NCBI RefSeq assembly: GCF_001658005.1
Contig: NZ_CP015986.1
Location: 1,302,001 to 1,366,000 of the forward strand
DNA length: 64,000 nucleotides
Direction of reading: 5' to 3'
Origin: Sphingobium sp. EP60837
Lineage (GTDB): Bacteria; Pseudomonadota; Alphaproteobacteria; Sphingomonadales; Sphingomonadaceae
The notes under the pieces were generated by a model. It did no database searches. It saw only the letters and a program-made list of their open reading frames with translations, and had not been told where the DNA came from. The translations under genes were made by a program, and so were the position numbers. Within the stretch, counting starts at the first letter, position 1; the number at the start of each line of letters is the position of its first letter. This document shows positions 16,758 to 25,777 of this stretch, one piece after another.

Positions 16758-16924
16758 GCTTCTCCTCACAAATTAATGAAGGAAAGCTGTGGAAGAGCGC
16801 CGCGAGATTAAAGAGCGATCCGGCGAAGCGTGAGATTTGAGGGATAACGGCCATTACTAAAACAGCTCGTCCCCAAAATAGCTCACCCCGCCGCAACCAC
16901 GAATCATTGCGACGGGGAAATGGA

Positions 16925-18946
16925 TCACCAGATCTTCACTCTTTCTTGCGGCGCAAGGTAGAGTTTGCCGCCCTGTGCGGGCTTAAACGCCGCATACCAT
17001 TGGTCGAAATTGCGCACGGTATCAGCGCGATATTGGGACGGCGAATGCGGATCGGTGACCAGCCGCTGGTGCAGATTCGGCTCGCGGTAGTTGCGACGCC
17101 ACACCTGCGCCCAACCCAGGAAGAAGCGTTGGTCGCCGGTGGTGCCGTCGATCACTGGCGCCGGCTTGCCGCCGAGGGAGGCATGATAGGCGTCCAGCGC
17201 GACAGCGACGCCGGCAAGGTCGCCGATATTCTCACCCAGCGTGAAGGCCCCCTTCACATGCGCGCCGGGAAAGGGTTCATAGGCGTCATATTGCTTCACC
17301 AGCTTGTCGGTCAGCCCCTTGAAGGCGACGACATCGGCATCGCTCCACCACTGATTGAGCTTGCCGGTCTCGTCATATTTAGCGCCCTGGTCGTCGAAAT
17401 GATGGCTGAGTTCATGGCCGATGACAGCGCCGATGCCGCCGTAATTGACGGCCGGATCGGCATGGGGATCGAAGAAGGGCGGCTGAAGGATCGCGGCCGG
17501 GAAGACGATCTCCACCATGGAGAAGTCCGCATAGGCGTTGATCTCCATCGGCGTCATCTGCCATTCCCAGCGGTAGATGGGCTTGCCGAGCTTCCCCACC
17601 TGATAGTCGAATTCATATTGTTTCGAGCGGAGCGCATTGCCGAACAGGTCGGCGGGTTTCACGATCAGGCCGCTATAGTCGCGCCATTTTTCCGGATAGC
17701 CGATTTTCGGCGTGAAGGCGGCGAGCTTCTTGTGGGCGCGAGCCTTGGCCGCGTCGCTCATCCAGCTGAGGCCGTCGATGCGGCGGCCCATGGCGGCGAT
17801 GACATTTTTGACCAGTTGATCCATCGCCGCCTTGGTTTCGGGCGGAAAATATTTCGCGACGTAGATCTTGCCGACCTCCTCACCCATCGACTCTTTCACG
17901 AAATCGACGGCGCGCTTCCACCTTTCCTCGCGCTGGGGCGTACCGGACAGGGTCGTGCCATAGAAAGCGAAGTCGGCGTCGGCGATCCGGTCGGGCAGAT
18001 AGGTGGCGTAGGCATGCAGGCTGCGCAGCAATAGCGCATCCTTCAACAGTTCCAGCGGGGTCCGGGCGATCAGCGCCGCTTCGCCGGTGATGGCGCTTGG
18101 CTGGGCGACGATCAGTGCAGCGGGCTGCAACTGGTTGGCGGCGAAATAGTCCGTGAAGGGGAAGGATGGCGCGGCCTTCTGCAGGTCGGCCAAGGTCATC
18201 CTATTATAGGTCTTGTCAGCGTCCCGGCTATCGACCTGGGTCCAGTGCAGCTTCGCCACTTCGGTTTCGAAGGCCGTGAGCGCGGCGGCGCGGCGCTTCG
18301 CATCCGACTGACCTGCCAGCGTCAGGATCTGCTCAAGATGCGCGACATAGGCGGTGCGGATCGCCGCCATCTTTTCGTCCGGCTGCAGGTAAAAGTCACG
18401 ATCGGGGAGGCCCAGGCCGCCCTGCCGCAAGTTCAGGATATAATGGTCCGGGTCCTTGTCATCCTGCCCCACATAGAAGGCGAACGGCCCAGGAATGCCC
18501 GCGCGGGCCGCTTCGGCTGCGAGGCGGGCATAGCTGCGCTTGTCCTTGATCGACTGGATTTTCGCGAGCCAGGGCTGAATGGGGGTTAGTCCCTTCGCCT
18601 CGACCGGCGCAGCGTCGAGATAGCTCGCATAGGCGATGCCGATCATGCTCGCCGGGTCGGACTTGGCGGCTTCCAAAATGCCCTTTGTCCGTTCGCGCGA
18701 CAGGTCGTCCAGCACATTGAATGCGCCATAGTTGGACTTGTCGGCCGGGATCGCCGTGGCGCCGGCCCAGCCGCCATTGGCGTGAAGGTAGAAGTCGTCG
18801 CCCGGCGCGACCGCCAGGTCCATGCCCTTCGTATCGAAGCCATAGCTGCCATAGGTCGGCTTCGCGGCCGGGGCCTGGTCGGCCTGCGCCACCGAAGCGG
18901 CGACGACCAGCGCCGAGGCTGCGGCGCCGAGGAGGAGAAATTTCAT
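16925..18946 (-). CDS. M13-family (neprilysin-like) secreted zinc metallopeptidase
   Basis: A 673-residue protein with a signal peptide (MKFLLLGAAASALVVAASVAQA). The zinc site is HELSH at about residues 511-515, followed ~60 residues later by GENIGDLAG, whose glutamate is the third ligand. The NAY substrate-binding segment appears as INAYADFS. The start at 18946 gives a clean signal peptide; an in-frame ATG eight codons earlier exists. It probably cleaves peptides in the periplasm. The C-terminal cysteine of mammalian members is absent, as in many bacterial ones. It separates bioA from bioD-bioF. Confidence 0.93.
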   Translation of the reverse strand: MKFLLLGAAASALVVAASVAQADQAPAAKPTYGSYGFDTKGMDLAVAPGDDFYLHANGGWAGATAIPADKSNYGAFNVLDDLSRERTKGILEAAKSDPASMIGIAYASYLDAAPVEAKGLTPIQPWLAKIQSIKDKRSYARLAAEAARAGIPGPFAFYVGQDDKDPDHYILNLRQGGLGLPDRDFYLQPDEKMAAIRTAYVAHLEQILTLAGQSDAKRRAAALTAFETEVAKLHWTQVDSRDADKTYNRMTLADLQKAAPSFPFTDYFAANQLQPAALIVAQPSAITGEAALIARTPLELLKDALLLRSLHAYATYLPDRIADADFAFYGTTLSGTPQREERWKRAVDFVKESMGEEVGKIYVAKYFPPETKAAMDQLVKNVIAAMGRRIDGLSWMSDAAKARAHKKLAAFTPKIGYPEKWRDYSGLIVKPADLFGNALRSKQYEFDYQVGKLGKPIYRWEWQMTPMEINAYADFSMVEIVFPAAILQPPFFDPHADPAVNYGGIGAVIGHELSHHFDDQGAKYDETGKLNQWWSDADVVAFKGLTDKLVKQYDAYEPFPGAHVKGAFTLGENIGDLAGVAVALDAYHASLGGKPAPVIDGTTGDQRFFLGWAQVWRRNYREPNLHQRLVTDPHSPSQYRADTVRNFDQWYAAFKPAQGGKLYLAPQERVKIW

Positions 18947-18998
18947 CGAAGCGTCCCTTGCTTGACCCAATTGCAGGGAGTTGAGCCGGGACAGCGGG

Positions 18999-19613
18999 TC
19001 AGGGCAAGCGGATATTCGCCGCGAATGCCTGGCTCAGGCTTTGGGCGTTCAGCGGATCGAGGCGCGGGAGGCGGCCGAGGCTGGGAATATTGCCGAGCGC
19101 CGGGATGATCCGTTCATTTTCCGCATGAGCGTCCCCGATGAAGGCGATACCGGCCAAGGGCACGCCACGGCTGCGCAGCGCTTCGATGCTGAGCAGGCTG
19201 TGATTGATCGTGCCAAGCGCGGTGCGGGCGCAGAGAATGACCGGAAGGGCCCAATATGCGAAGATGTCCGCCATCAGCAGCGTCTCGCTGACCGGGACCA
19301 GCACGCCGCCCGCGCCCTCCACCACCAGCGGGCCATCGACAGGGGGCAAGGCGAGCTGGTCGAGGCTGATCGTCACGCCGTCCAGGCGCGCGGCCAGATG
19401 CGGCGAGGCGGGCGTCCTGAGGCGATAGGCTTCGGACAAGATCCGGTCGGGGGGCAGGTTCGCAAGGCGCGAGACCGCTTCCTTGTCGCCTTCCGGATCG
19501 ATCCCGGCCTGGACCGGCTTCCAATAATGGGCGCCAAGAGCGCCCGCGAGTCCGGCGGCGAAGACCGTCTTGCCGATATCCGTGTCGGTGCCGGTGACGA
19601 CGAAGCGGGTCAT
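18999..19613 (-). CDS. bioD: Dethiobiotin synthetase
   Basis: A 204-residue enzyme with the P-loop GTDTDIGKT at 8-16, KPVQAG at 32-37 and VEGAGGVLVP at 98-107, all typical of BioD. It closes the ureido ring of dethiobiotin from diaminopelargonate, CO2 and ATP. The ATG at 19613 overlaps the bioF stop (ATGA), so the two are translationally coupled. An open frame continues upstream to 20024, but that part is the bioF sequence in another frame. Confidence 0.95.
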   Translation of the reverse strand: MTRFVVTGTDTDIGKTVFAAGLAGALGAHYWKPVQAGIDPEGDKEAVSRLANLPPDRILSEAYRLRTPASPHLAARLDGVTISLDQLALPPVDGPLVVEGAGGVLVPVSETLLMADIFAYWALPVILCARTALGTINHSLLSIEALRSRGVPLAGIAFIGDAHAENERIIPALGNIPSLGRLPRLDPLNAQSLSQAFAANIRLP

Positions 19614-20734
19614 GCCAGCATCCGCTGCAATTGTTGCCCGAGCGCGGCGACATCGGCGCGGCCGACATTCAGGGTGAGCGAGATGCGCAGGCGGCTGGTG
19701 CCGGGCGGAACGGTGGGCGGGCGGATGCCGCGAATGTCGAACCCGGCCTCTTGCAGCGCGGCGGCGGCGGCCATGGCGCGGCGGTCCTCGCCCAGCAGGA
19801 CGGGAATGATCTGGCTGCGCGGCTGCGGCAAGCGCAAGGGAGCGCAGATCGATTCCGCCGCATCCACGCGCAACGTCTTGAGCCGAGCGCGCAGGTCGTC
19901 GGCCTGTTCGATCCGGTCGAGCGCGGCCGAGACGGCGACGGCCATCAAGGGCGAGGGCGCAGTCGAGAAGATGAAAGCGCGCGCGCGGTTGATGAGATAG
20001 TCGATGATGATCTGCGGCCCGCAAATCAGGGCGCCTTCCACCCCCATCGCCTTGCCGCAGGTGTGCAGCGTCACGACATTGTGAAGGCCGTCCAGTCCGG
20101 CGGAAAGGCCGCGTCCCCCCGGGCCGAAGACGCCGGTGCCATGCGCTTCATCCAAGATCAGCATCGCTTCATGGCGGGCGGCGAGCGTGGCGAGGTCGGA
20201 GAGCGGTGCGGTGTCCCCGTCCATCGAATAGAGGGTTTCTACGGCAATCCAGATCCGGCCCTTGCCACCCTCCATCCGCCATGCGGTGATGAGATCGGCG
20301 AAGCTCTGCACATCATTATGCCGGGCGAAAACGGTCGCCGCCTTGGACAGGCGGATACCGTCATGCACGCTGGCGTGGATGAGTTCGTCGGCGACGATCA
20401 GGTCGCCGCGCTGTGGCAGCGTGGAAAAAAGCGCGCAATTGGCGGCAAAACCGTTGGCGAGGAACAGCGCAGCCTGGGTGCGGAAGAAGGCGGCGGCCTT
20501 CGCCTCCAGCCCTTCATGCTCGGGCGCGTTGCCGCGCAGCAGGCGCGATCCGCCGGAGCCCACAGGCACGCCGCGCGCCACCGCGTCGGCGACGGCCTGG
20601 CCGATCAGCGGGTCGGACGCGAGGCCAAGATAATCGTTGGAGGCGAAATCACGCCCGGCGCGCGGCGCCAGACGGCGCAGGCGCCCGCGCTTGTCGAGGG
20701 CGGCCAACTGCGAGCGGAAAGGTTCGCTGGTCAT
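19610..20734 (-). CDS. bioF: 8-amino-7-oxononanoate synthase
   Basis: A 374-residue fold-type I PLP enzyme with NDYLGLA at 33-39, the glycine-rich GSGGSRLLRGN at 59-69, DEAHGTG at 195-201 and the PLP lysine K228 in HTCGKAMG. It condenses alanine with pimeloyl-ACP (or -CoA) in the first dedicated biotin step. It is the first gene of the bioF-bioD pair. A long hairpin repeat lies 81 bp upstream. Confidence 0.95.
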   Translation of the reverse strand: MTSEPFRSQLAALDKRGRLRRLAPRAGRDFASNDYLGLASDPLIGQAVADAVARGVPVGSGGSRLLRGNAPEHEGLEAKAAAFFRTQAALFLANGFAANCALFSTLPQRGDLIVADELIHASVHDGIRLSKAATVFARHNDVQSFADLITAWRMEGGKGRIWIAVETLYSMDGDTAPLSDLATLAARHEAMLILDEAHGTGVFGPGGRGLSAGLDGLHNVVTLHTCGKAMGVEGALICGPQIIIDYLINRARAFIFSTAPSPLMAVAVSAALDRIEQADDLRARLKTLRVDAAESICAPLRLPQPRSQIIPVLLGEDRRAMAAAAALQEAGFDIRGIRPPTVPPGTSRLRISLTLNVGRADVAALGQQLQRMLA

Positions 20735-20814
20735 GGAGGGGCCCTATAGGCCCTTGGACGTGAGAGGGGCAAGCTGGATGGAGAAGGGCGCCCCGCCCCG
20801 CCGGATGATAAAGT

Positions 20815-20910
20815 TAACGTCTCCCCGGCCTTGAGCCGGGGGCCTGCCTTTTTCTTCCCGCTCTGTCGCGTTGAGGCAGCGGGGCCCGGACCAAGTCCTG
20901 GGAGACGTTA
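20815..20910. repeat. 96-bp hairpin repeat with 11-bp terminal inverted repeats (MITE/REP-like)
   Basis: The ends TAACGTCTCCC (20815-20825) and GGGAGACGTTA (20900-20910) are perfect inverted repeats. The inner sequence continues the pairing imperfectly around a CCGGCCTTGAGCCGG / CCCGGACCAAGTCC core. It sits between two leftward genes and could be a non-autonomous repeat, or act as a terminator for the DUF2490 gene in part. Confidence 0.6.
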
Positions 20911-20922
20911 GCCAATTCGATG

Positions 20923-21606
20923 TTAGAAGCTGAAGCTGAGCGCGAAGGACGCCACATTGTCATTTGGGTCGTCGGCATCCGGGCGGAAGCCATGCTGATG
21001 CAGATAGCCGATCTCCGCATTCACATTCTTCGCCAGCGGCGTCGTGATGGCGATGAGGTTGCGCATCCGTTCTTCGCCCTCGACCCGCTGAAAATTGGTG
21101 GTGTTGAGGTCGATGAAGCTTTCGTGGCTCAGCACCAGGGCGGTCTTGCCGCCTTCCTTGAAGGGCAGGACATATTTGACATAGGGCCGCAACCGCCACG
21201 CAGTCCCGTCCACCCCTTCGCGCCAGCGTTCCTCCAGCCGCAAGCGGGCGCTCAACTGGCCGGGGCCGATCTTCACGATATTGTCGAAAGTCACCTGCTG
21301 GCGGCTGCGATGCTCCATCACGGTGAAGTCGCCGCTCACATAATTGGGATCATGGGTGTAACCCGCCCAGACCGTGACCTTCTTGTTGATCTTGTAGCCG
21401 ATCAGCGAGTTCATTTCGACTTCGTACAGGCCATCGCGCTCATTGCCGAAACGGCCGATCACCTCTTGCGAGAAACGCCATTTGTCGCTGAGCTTCACCG
21501 TCGCGGTGACGCCGGTCCAGAGCTGCTCATCCTCGCTGGCGTGCGCGACTGCCGGAAGGGCCAGCACGGCCATGGTGGACAAGAAAAGCTTGAAGGTCGG
21601 TCGCAT
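20923..21606 (-). CDS. DUF2490 outer-membrane-type protein
   Basis: A 227-residue protein with a signal peptide cleaved after about residue 23 (AVAHA). Alternating strands follow and the C-terminus ends in FALSFSF, an aromatic terminus typical of outer-membrane beta barrels recognised by BamA. The DUF2490 family is of unknown function. It stands alone between the bio genes and the pyrophosphatase, with a hairpin-like terminator region upstream at 21764-21795. Confidence 0.85.
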   Translation of the reverse strand: MRPTFKLFLSTMAVLALPAVAHASEDEQLWTGVTATVKLSDKWRFSQEVIGRFGNERDGLYEVEMNSLIGYKINKKVTVWAGYTHDPNYVSGDFTVMEHRSRQQVTFDNIVKIGPGQLSARLRLEERWREGVDGTAWRLRPYVKYVLPFKEGGKTALVLSHESFIDLNTTNFQRVEGEERMRNLIAITTPLAKNVNAEIGYLHQHGFRPDADDPNDNVASFALSFSF

Positions 21607-21763
21607 TGGAATCTTTCTCCCTCGCCTGGTGGCGTGGGGCGCCGACTATGACCAATGTGTGACTCGTTCATTTCTGTTTTATGTCAGATTGATGACAATG
21701 TTAGACTGGACAACAGCAGAGTTACGGCGGGTCCGTTTGGTTTCTTGCCATAACCACAACGGA

Positions 21764-21795
21764 ATGACCCCGCCCTGATCATGGGGCGGGGTCAT
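21764..21795. terminator. Strong hairpin downstream of hppA
   Basis: A perfect 12-bp stem, ATGACCCCGCCC with GGGCGGGGTCAT, and an 8-nt loop, 29-60 bp after the hppA stop. There is no long T tract on the minus strand, so it may be an attenuating or mRNA-protecting hairpin rather than a simple terminator. Confidence 0.6.
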
Positions 21796-21823
21796 GCTAC
21801 CGTCCTAAATTTAGGACAGTGCC

Positions 21824-23947
21824 TTAGGCGCCATGCGCCAAGGCGGCGAGCAGCAGCAGGGCGACGATGTTGGTGATCTTGATCATCGGATTGACGGCAG
21901 GGCCCGCCGTATCCTTGTAGGGATCGCCCACGGTGTCGCCGGTCACGGCCGCCTTGTGCGCCTCCGATCCCTTGCCACCGTGATTGCCGTCCTCGATGAA
22001 CTTCTTCGCATTGTCCCAGGCTCCACCGCCCGAGGTCATCGACAAGGCGACGAACAGGCCCGAGACGATGACGCCGAGGAGCAGTGCGCCCAGCGCCGCG
22101 AAGCCGTTGGGCGTGCCCGCCACGGCCGAGATGGCGAAATAGACGACGATCGGCGCCAGCACCGGAAGCAGGCTGGGGATGATCATCTCCTTGATCGCGG
22201 CGCGGGTGACGAGGTCCACCGTGCGGGCATAATCGGGGCGCGAAGTCCCTTCCATGATGCCGCTGTTGGTGGCGAACTGTTCACGCACATCCTTCACAAC
22301 GTCGCCCGCCGCACGGCCGACCGCCGTCATGCCCATTGCCCCGAACAGGTAGGGCAGCAGCGCGCCGAGCAGCAGCCCGACGATGACATAAGGGTTGGAG
22401 AGGCTGAAATCGACCGGCTCGGTGAGGCCGAGGGCCGAGTTGTAGAATTTCAAATCCTCCGTGTAAGCGCCGAACAGGACGAGCGCGGCGAGGCCCGCCG
22501 ATCCGATGGCGTAGCCCTTCGTCACCGCCTTGGTCGTGTTGCCGACGGCGTCGAGCGCATCGGTCTTGCCGCGCACACTGTCGTCGAGGTGCGACATTTC
22601 CGCGATGCCGCCCGCATTGTCGGTGACCGGGCCGTAGGCGTCGAGCGCCACGACCATTCCGGCAAGCGCCAGCATCGCGGTGGCGGCGAAGGCGATGCCG
22701 ATGAGCCCCGCCAGTTGATGGGCGACGATGATGCCTGCGACGATCACGAGCGTGGGAAGCGCGGTGGCTTCCAGGCTGACGGCCAGGCCCTGAATCACAT
22801 TGGTGCCGTGGCCGGTTTCCGACGCGCGCGCGATGCTGCGCACGGGGCGATAGTTGGTGCCGGTATAATATTCGGTGATCCAGACGATGAGGCCCGTAAC
22901 AGCGAGGCCCACCATCATCGACCAAAAGAGCGCCATGCCGGTATAGCCGCCATTGCCGTCCAGATCGGTTCCGAAACGGGCGTGGAGATCGCCCAGCGTA
23001 AACTGCGCGGCGAAATACAGTGCGGGGATCGACAGGATCGCGGTGGTCCAGAAGCCCTTGTAAAGCGCGCCCATGATCGACTGGCTGGCGCCGAGACGCA
23101 CCATATAGGTGCCGATGATCGAGGTGATGATGCACACACCGCCGACGATAAGCGGCAGCGACATGAGCTGCTGCAGGAAGGCGTTGTCCACGCCCTTCAC
23201 CAGCAGCGCGGTCAGCACCATGGTGGCGCCGACGGTCACGACATAGGTTTCGAAAAGGTCAGCGGCCATGCCTGCGCAGTCGCCGACATTGTCGCCCACA
23301 TTGTCGGCGATGACGGCAGGGTTGCGTGGATCATCCTCCGGGATGCCTGCCTCGACCTTGCCCACCAGGTCCGCGCCGACGTCGGCCGCCTTGGTAAAGA
23401 TGCCTCCCCCCAATCGGGCGAAGATGGAGATGAGGCTGGCGCCGAAGGCCAGAGCCACCAGGGAGTCGATCACCAGACGATCGTCAGGCGCGTGGCCGGC
23501 CGGGCCTGTCAGATACCAGAAGAAAACGCTGATCGCGAGCAGGGCAAGGCCCGCCACCAGCATGCCGGTGATGGCGCCAGCGCGGAAGGCGACGGTCAGG
23601 CCACTTTGCAGCGTGGTGCGCGCGGCTTCGGCTGTGCGGACATTGGCGCGCACGGAAATGTTCATGCCGATGAACCCCGCCGCCCCCGACAGAATCGCAC
23701 CGATCAGGAAGCCGATCGCCGATGTCGCACCGAGGAAATAGAAGACGAGCGCAGCGACGACCACGCCGACCATGCCGATGGTCATATATTGCCGGCTGAG
23801 ATAGGCCTTCGCCCCTTCCTGGATCGCGCCGGCGATCGCCTGCATGGTTTCGTTGCCGGCGGAGGCCGCCAGCACCTGACGACTGGTGAACAGGCCGTAG
23901 AGCACGGCCAGCAGGCCGCACCCTATGGCGATATAGACAATCTGCAT
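21824..23947 (-). CDS. hppA: Membrane-bound proton-pumping pyrophosphatase, K+-independent type
   Basis: 707 residues from the ATG at 23947 (GAGAGGA upstream; the longer frame to 24067 is unlikely). About 15-16 hydrophobic helices, the substrate motif [13 protein letters not shown] at 189-201 and [19 protein letters not shown] at 215-233 define the family. At the position that separates subclasses the sequence is [10 protein letters not shown], with lysine 473 where K+-dependent enzymes have alanine. By established family rules this predicts a K+-independent H+ pump. It hydrolyses PPi and exports or transports protons across the inner membrane. Confidence 0.95.
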   Translation of the reverse strand: MQIVYIAIGCGLLAVLYGLFTSRQVLAASAGNETMQAIAGAIQEGAKAYLSRQYMTIGMVGVVVAALVFYFLGATSAIGFLIGAILSGAAGFIGMNISVRANVRTAEAARTTLQSGLTVAFRAGAITGMLVAGLALLAISVFFWYLTGPAGHAPDDRLVIDSLVALAFGASLISIFARLGGGIFTKAADVGADLVGKVEAGIPEDDPRNPAVIADNVGDNVGDCAGMAADLFETYVVTVGATMVLTALLVKGVDNAFLQQLMSLPLIVGGVCIITSIIGTYMVRLGASQSIMGALYKGFWTTAILSIPALYFAAQFTLGDLHARFGTDLDGNGGYTGMALFWSMMVGLAVTGLIVWITEYYTGTNYRPVRSIARASETGHGTNVIQGLAVSLEATALPTLVIVAGIIVAHQLAGLIGIAFAATAMLALAGMVVALDAYGPVTDNAGGIAEMSHLDDSVRGKTDALDAVGNTTKAVTKGYAIGSAGLAALVLFGAYTEDLKFYNSALGLTEPVDFSLSNPYVIVGLLLGALLPYLFGAMGMTAVGRAAGDVVKDVREQFATNSGIMEGTSRPDYARTVDLVTRAAIKEMIIPSLLPVLAPIVVYFAISAVAGTPNGFAALGALLLGVIVSGLFVALSMTSGGGAWDNAKKFIEDGNHGGKGSEAHKAAVTGDTVGDPYKDTAGPAVNPMIKITNIVALLLLAALAHGA

Positions 23948-24199
23948 GAATGTTCCTCTCCCCCTGTTTTTCCTGTCATCGGCCGCTCCGCAGGGAATGA
24001 CGGGCAGACGAAAGGCGTGAAACGGGGCGGCCGGAATTCGCGCATCCGGCATCGGGCACCGCGTCAATCAGCAACAAGGTCACGCACTTCATGGGCGTCC
24101 AACCGGGCTGAGAAAAGGATGGGGGGAAGCTACAGCCAGGACGAGCGGCGTCAAGCGGTTACGGAATTGACCTGAATCAGCGACTTGGCTCGACGCCGG

Positions 24200-25114
24200 T
24201 CAGCCATGTTCCCAGCCGAGACGGGCGGGCAACGGTATCGCTGCCCCGTCGATGACGAGGCTGAGCCCTGATCCTTCGGAGAAATACCCTACGGGAATAG
24301 CCCTGACCGGGGGCTTGAGCGTAGGCGGCAAGGCGAAGAGCAGCTCATAATCGTCGCCCGCCTGGGCTGCCGCGATCTGCGCGGCGGTGCTGGCCCCCCG
24401 AACTGCCTCCAGCGCGGGAGAGAGGGGTATATGATCGATGGTGACGGCAAGCCCGCTCGCCTGCGCCATGCGCGAAGCGTCGATCAGCAGGCCGTCCGAC
24501 ACATCCATCATCGCGTGAGCATGGGGGGAGAGCAGCGCTCCTTCGGCGAGGCGCGGTTTGGGGCGGCGATAGGCATCCACCAATGGCCCCGAGGCGCGGG
24601 CGTCGGCGCGCAGCAGGTCCAGGCCCACGCCGGCATCGCCCACCGGGCCGGTGATGTAGAGGCGATCCCCCGCCTGAGCGCCCGTCCGGAGGGGCACTGG
24701 TCCGCTCGCCTCGCCGATGGCGGTAAGGCTGTAGCTGCGGGCGCTGCCTGCAGGCATCTGCACGGTGTCACCGCCCAGCAACGGCATGGCGTGGCGGCTG
24801 AGCGCTTCGCCGAGCCCTTCAAGGAAGGCAGCGTCCCAGCTGTCGTCACCCGACAAGGCATAGTTGAGCAGGCATCCCATGGGCCTTGCGCCCTTCGCGG
24901 CCAGATCGGACAGGTTCACGGCAGCGAGCTTCCAACCGATGTCGGCGGGCGGATCGGTTGGAAGGTGATGCACCCCCTCTACCATCGTATCGCTGGTGAG
25001 GATCAGACGGGTGCCGCCGACCTGCAGGATTGCCACATCGTCCTGCAAGCCCTGGGCTGCGGGGTCACTGGCCAGTAGGCGGAGCAGGGTTAGAAAGCGG
25101 GATTCAGCGGACAT
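24200..25114 (-). CDS. thiL: Thiamine-monophosphate kinase
   Basis: A 304-residue PurM/AIRS-fold kinase. LQDDVAIL near 23-30, SDTMVEGVHH near 41-50, NLSDLAAKGA near 67-76 and LLGGDTVQ near 111-118 are the ThiL metal and ATP motifs; MDVSDGLLIDASRMA lies near 203-217. It makes thiamine diphosphate from the monophosphate. It is on the same strand as nusB, 124 bp downstream of it, with a repeat in the gap. Confidence 0.95.
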   Translation of the reverse strand: MSAESRFLTLLRLLASDPAAQGLQDDVAILQVGGTRLILTSDTMVEGVHHLPTDPPADIGWKLAAVNLSDLAAKGARPMGCLLNYALSGDDSWDAAFLEGLGEALSRHAMPLLGGDTVQMPAGSARSYSLTAIGEASGPVPLRTGAQAGDRLYITGPVGDAGVGLDLLRADARASGPLVDAYRRPKPRLAEGALLSPHAHAMMDVSDGLLIDASRMAQASGLAVTIDHIPLSPALEAVRGASTAAQIAAAQAGDDYELLFALPPTLKPPVRAIPVGYFSEGSGLSLVIDGAAIPLPARLGWEHG

Positions 25115-25154
25115 GGTTAGGACCTGACGCCTTTCAGCAGCCCAAACCCCTCAT

Positions 25155-25228
25155 CCGTTCGCTTCGAGCGAAGTCGAGAAGCGGCTAGGCCGTCCATATC
25201 ATTTCTCGACTGCGCTCGAAACGAGCGG
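25155..25228. repeat. Dispersed palindromic repeat (TCGAGCGAAGTCGAGAA type)
   Basis: The left arm at 25155-25180 and the right arm at 25202-25228 are imperfect inverted copies around a CTTCGAGCGAAGTCGAGAA core. It is typical of short repeats scattered through sphingomonad genomes. It lies between nusB and thiL. Confidence 0.6.
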
Positions 25229-25238
25229 AGGGAAATGC

Positions 25239-25685
25239 CTATTTCCGCACATCCTTCGCCACGCCATCGAGCAGGCCGTTTACGAAGCCTGCCTCCCGCT
25301 TGTCGTAGAAGGCGTGCGCGACATCGACATATTCGCTGATGACGGTGCCGGTCGATACGTCGTTGCGGGCCAGCAGTTCATAGGCGCCCGCGCGCAGGAT
25401 TTGCCGCATGGGCTTGTCGAGCCGGTCGAGGCTCCAGCCTTTCGACAGGCGTGCGGCGACGAGGCCATCGATTTCGTCCCGCCGCTTGTCAACGCCGGTC
25501 ACGATGTCATCGAAAAAGCTTTCCTCGGCTTGGGCGTAGGTCACGTCTTCGATCGTCGCGCCGAGGCGATGCTGGTGAAATTCATGCAGCAGGGCGGCGA
25601 GCGGCGTGCCTTCCATTTCCAGCTGATATAGCGCCTGGACCGCGGCAAGGCGGGCGGCGGAGCGGGATTTGGCGCGTTCGTTCAT
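25239..25685 (-). CDS. nusB: Transcription antitermination protein NusB
   Basis: 148 residues starting at ATG 25685 (MNERAKSRSAARLAAVQALYQLE), which is the canonical NusB start with the RNA-binding arginine-rich first helix. The later LDRLDKPMRQILRAGAYELL and EYVDVAHAFYDKREAGFVNG segments are family hallmarks. NusB with NusE binds boxA in rRNA antitermination. The open frame upstream of 25685 is not part of the protein. Confidence 0.96.
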   Translation of the reverse strand: MNERAKSRSAARLAAVQALYQLEMEGTPLAALLHEFHQHRLGATIEDVTYAQAEESFFDDIVTGVDKRRDEIDGLVAARLSKGWSLDRLDKPMRQILRAGAYELLARNDVSTGTVISEYVDVAHAFYDKREAGFVNGLLDGVAKDVRK

Positions 25686-25700
25686 AAGGATTCCATGTAG

Positions 25701-25774
25701 CCGTTCGCCCGGAGCTTGTCGAAGGGCAGTGTTTCTTGAGAAGGGCGGGGCTTCGACAAGCTCAGCCCGAACGG
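25701..25774. repeat. Dispersed palindromic repeat (GAGCTTGTCGAAG type)
   Basis: CCGTTCGCCCGGAGCTTGTC (25701-25720) and its inverted partner CTTCGACAAGCTCAGCCCGA (25751-25770) form a long stem between hisD and nusB. This is a common sphingomonad extragenic palindrome. Confidence 0.65.
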
Positions 25775-25777
25775 GGG

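Noticed and set aside
21833..24175. 780-codon open frame on the plus strand
   Set aside because: It is antisense to the pyrophosphatase gene; the composition is Arg/His/Asp-rich and has no domain, as expected from GC-rich antisense frames.
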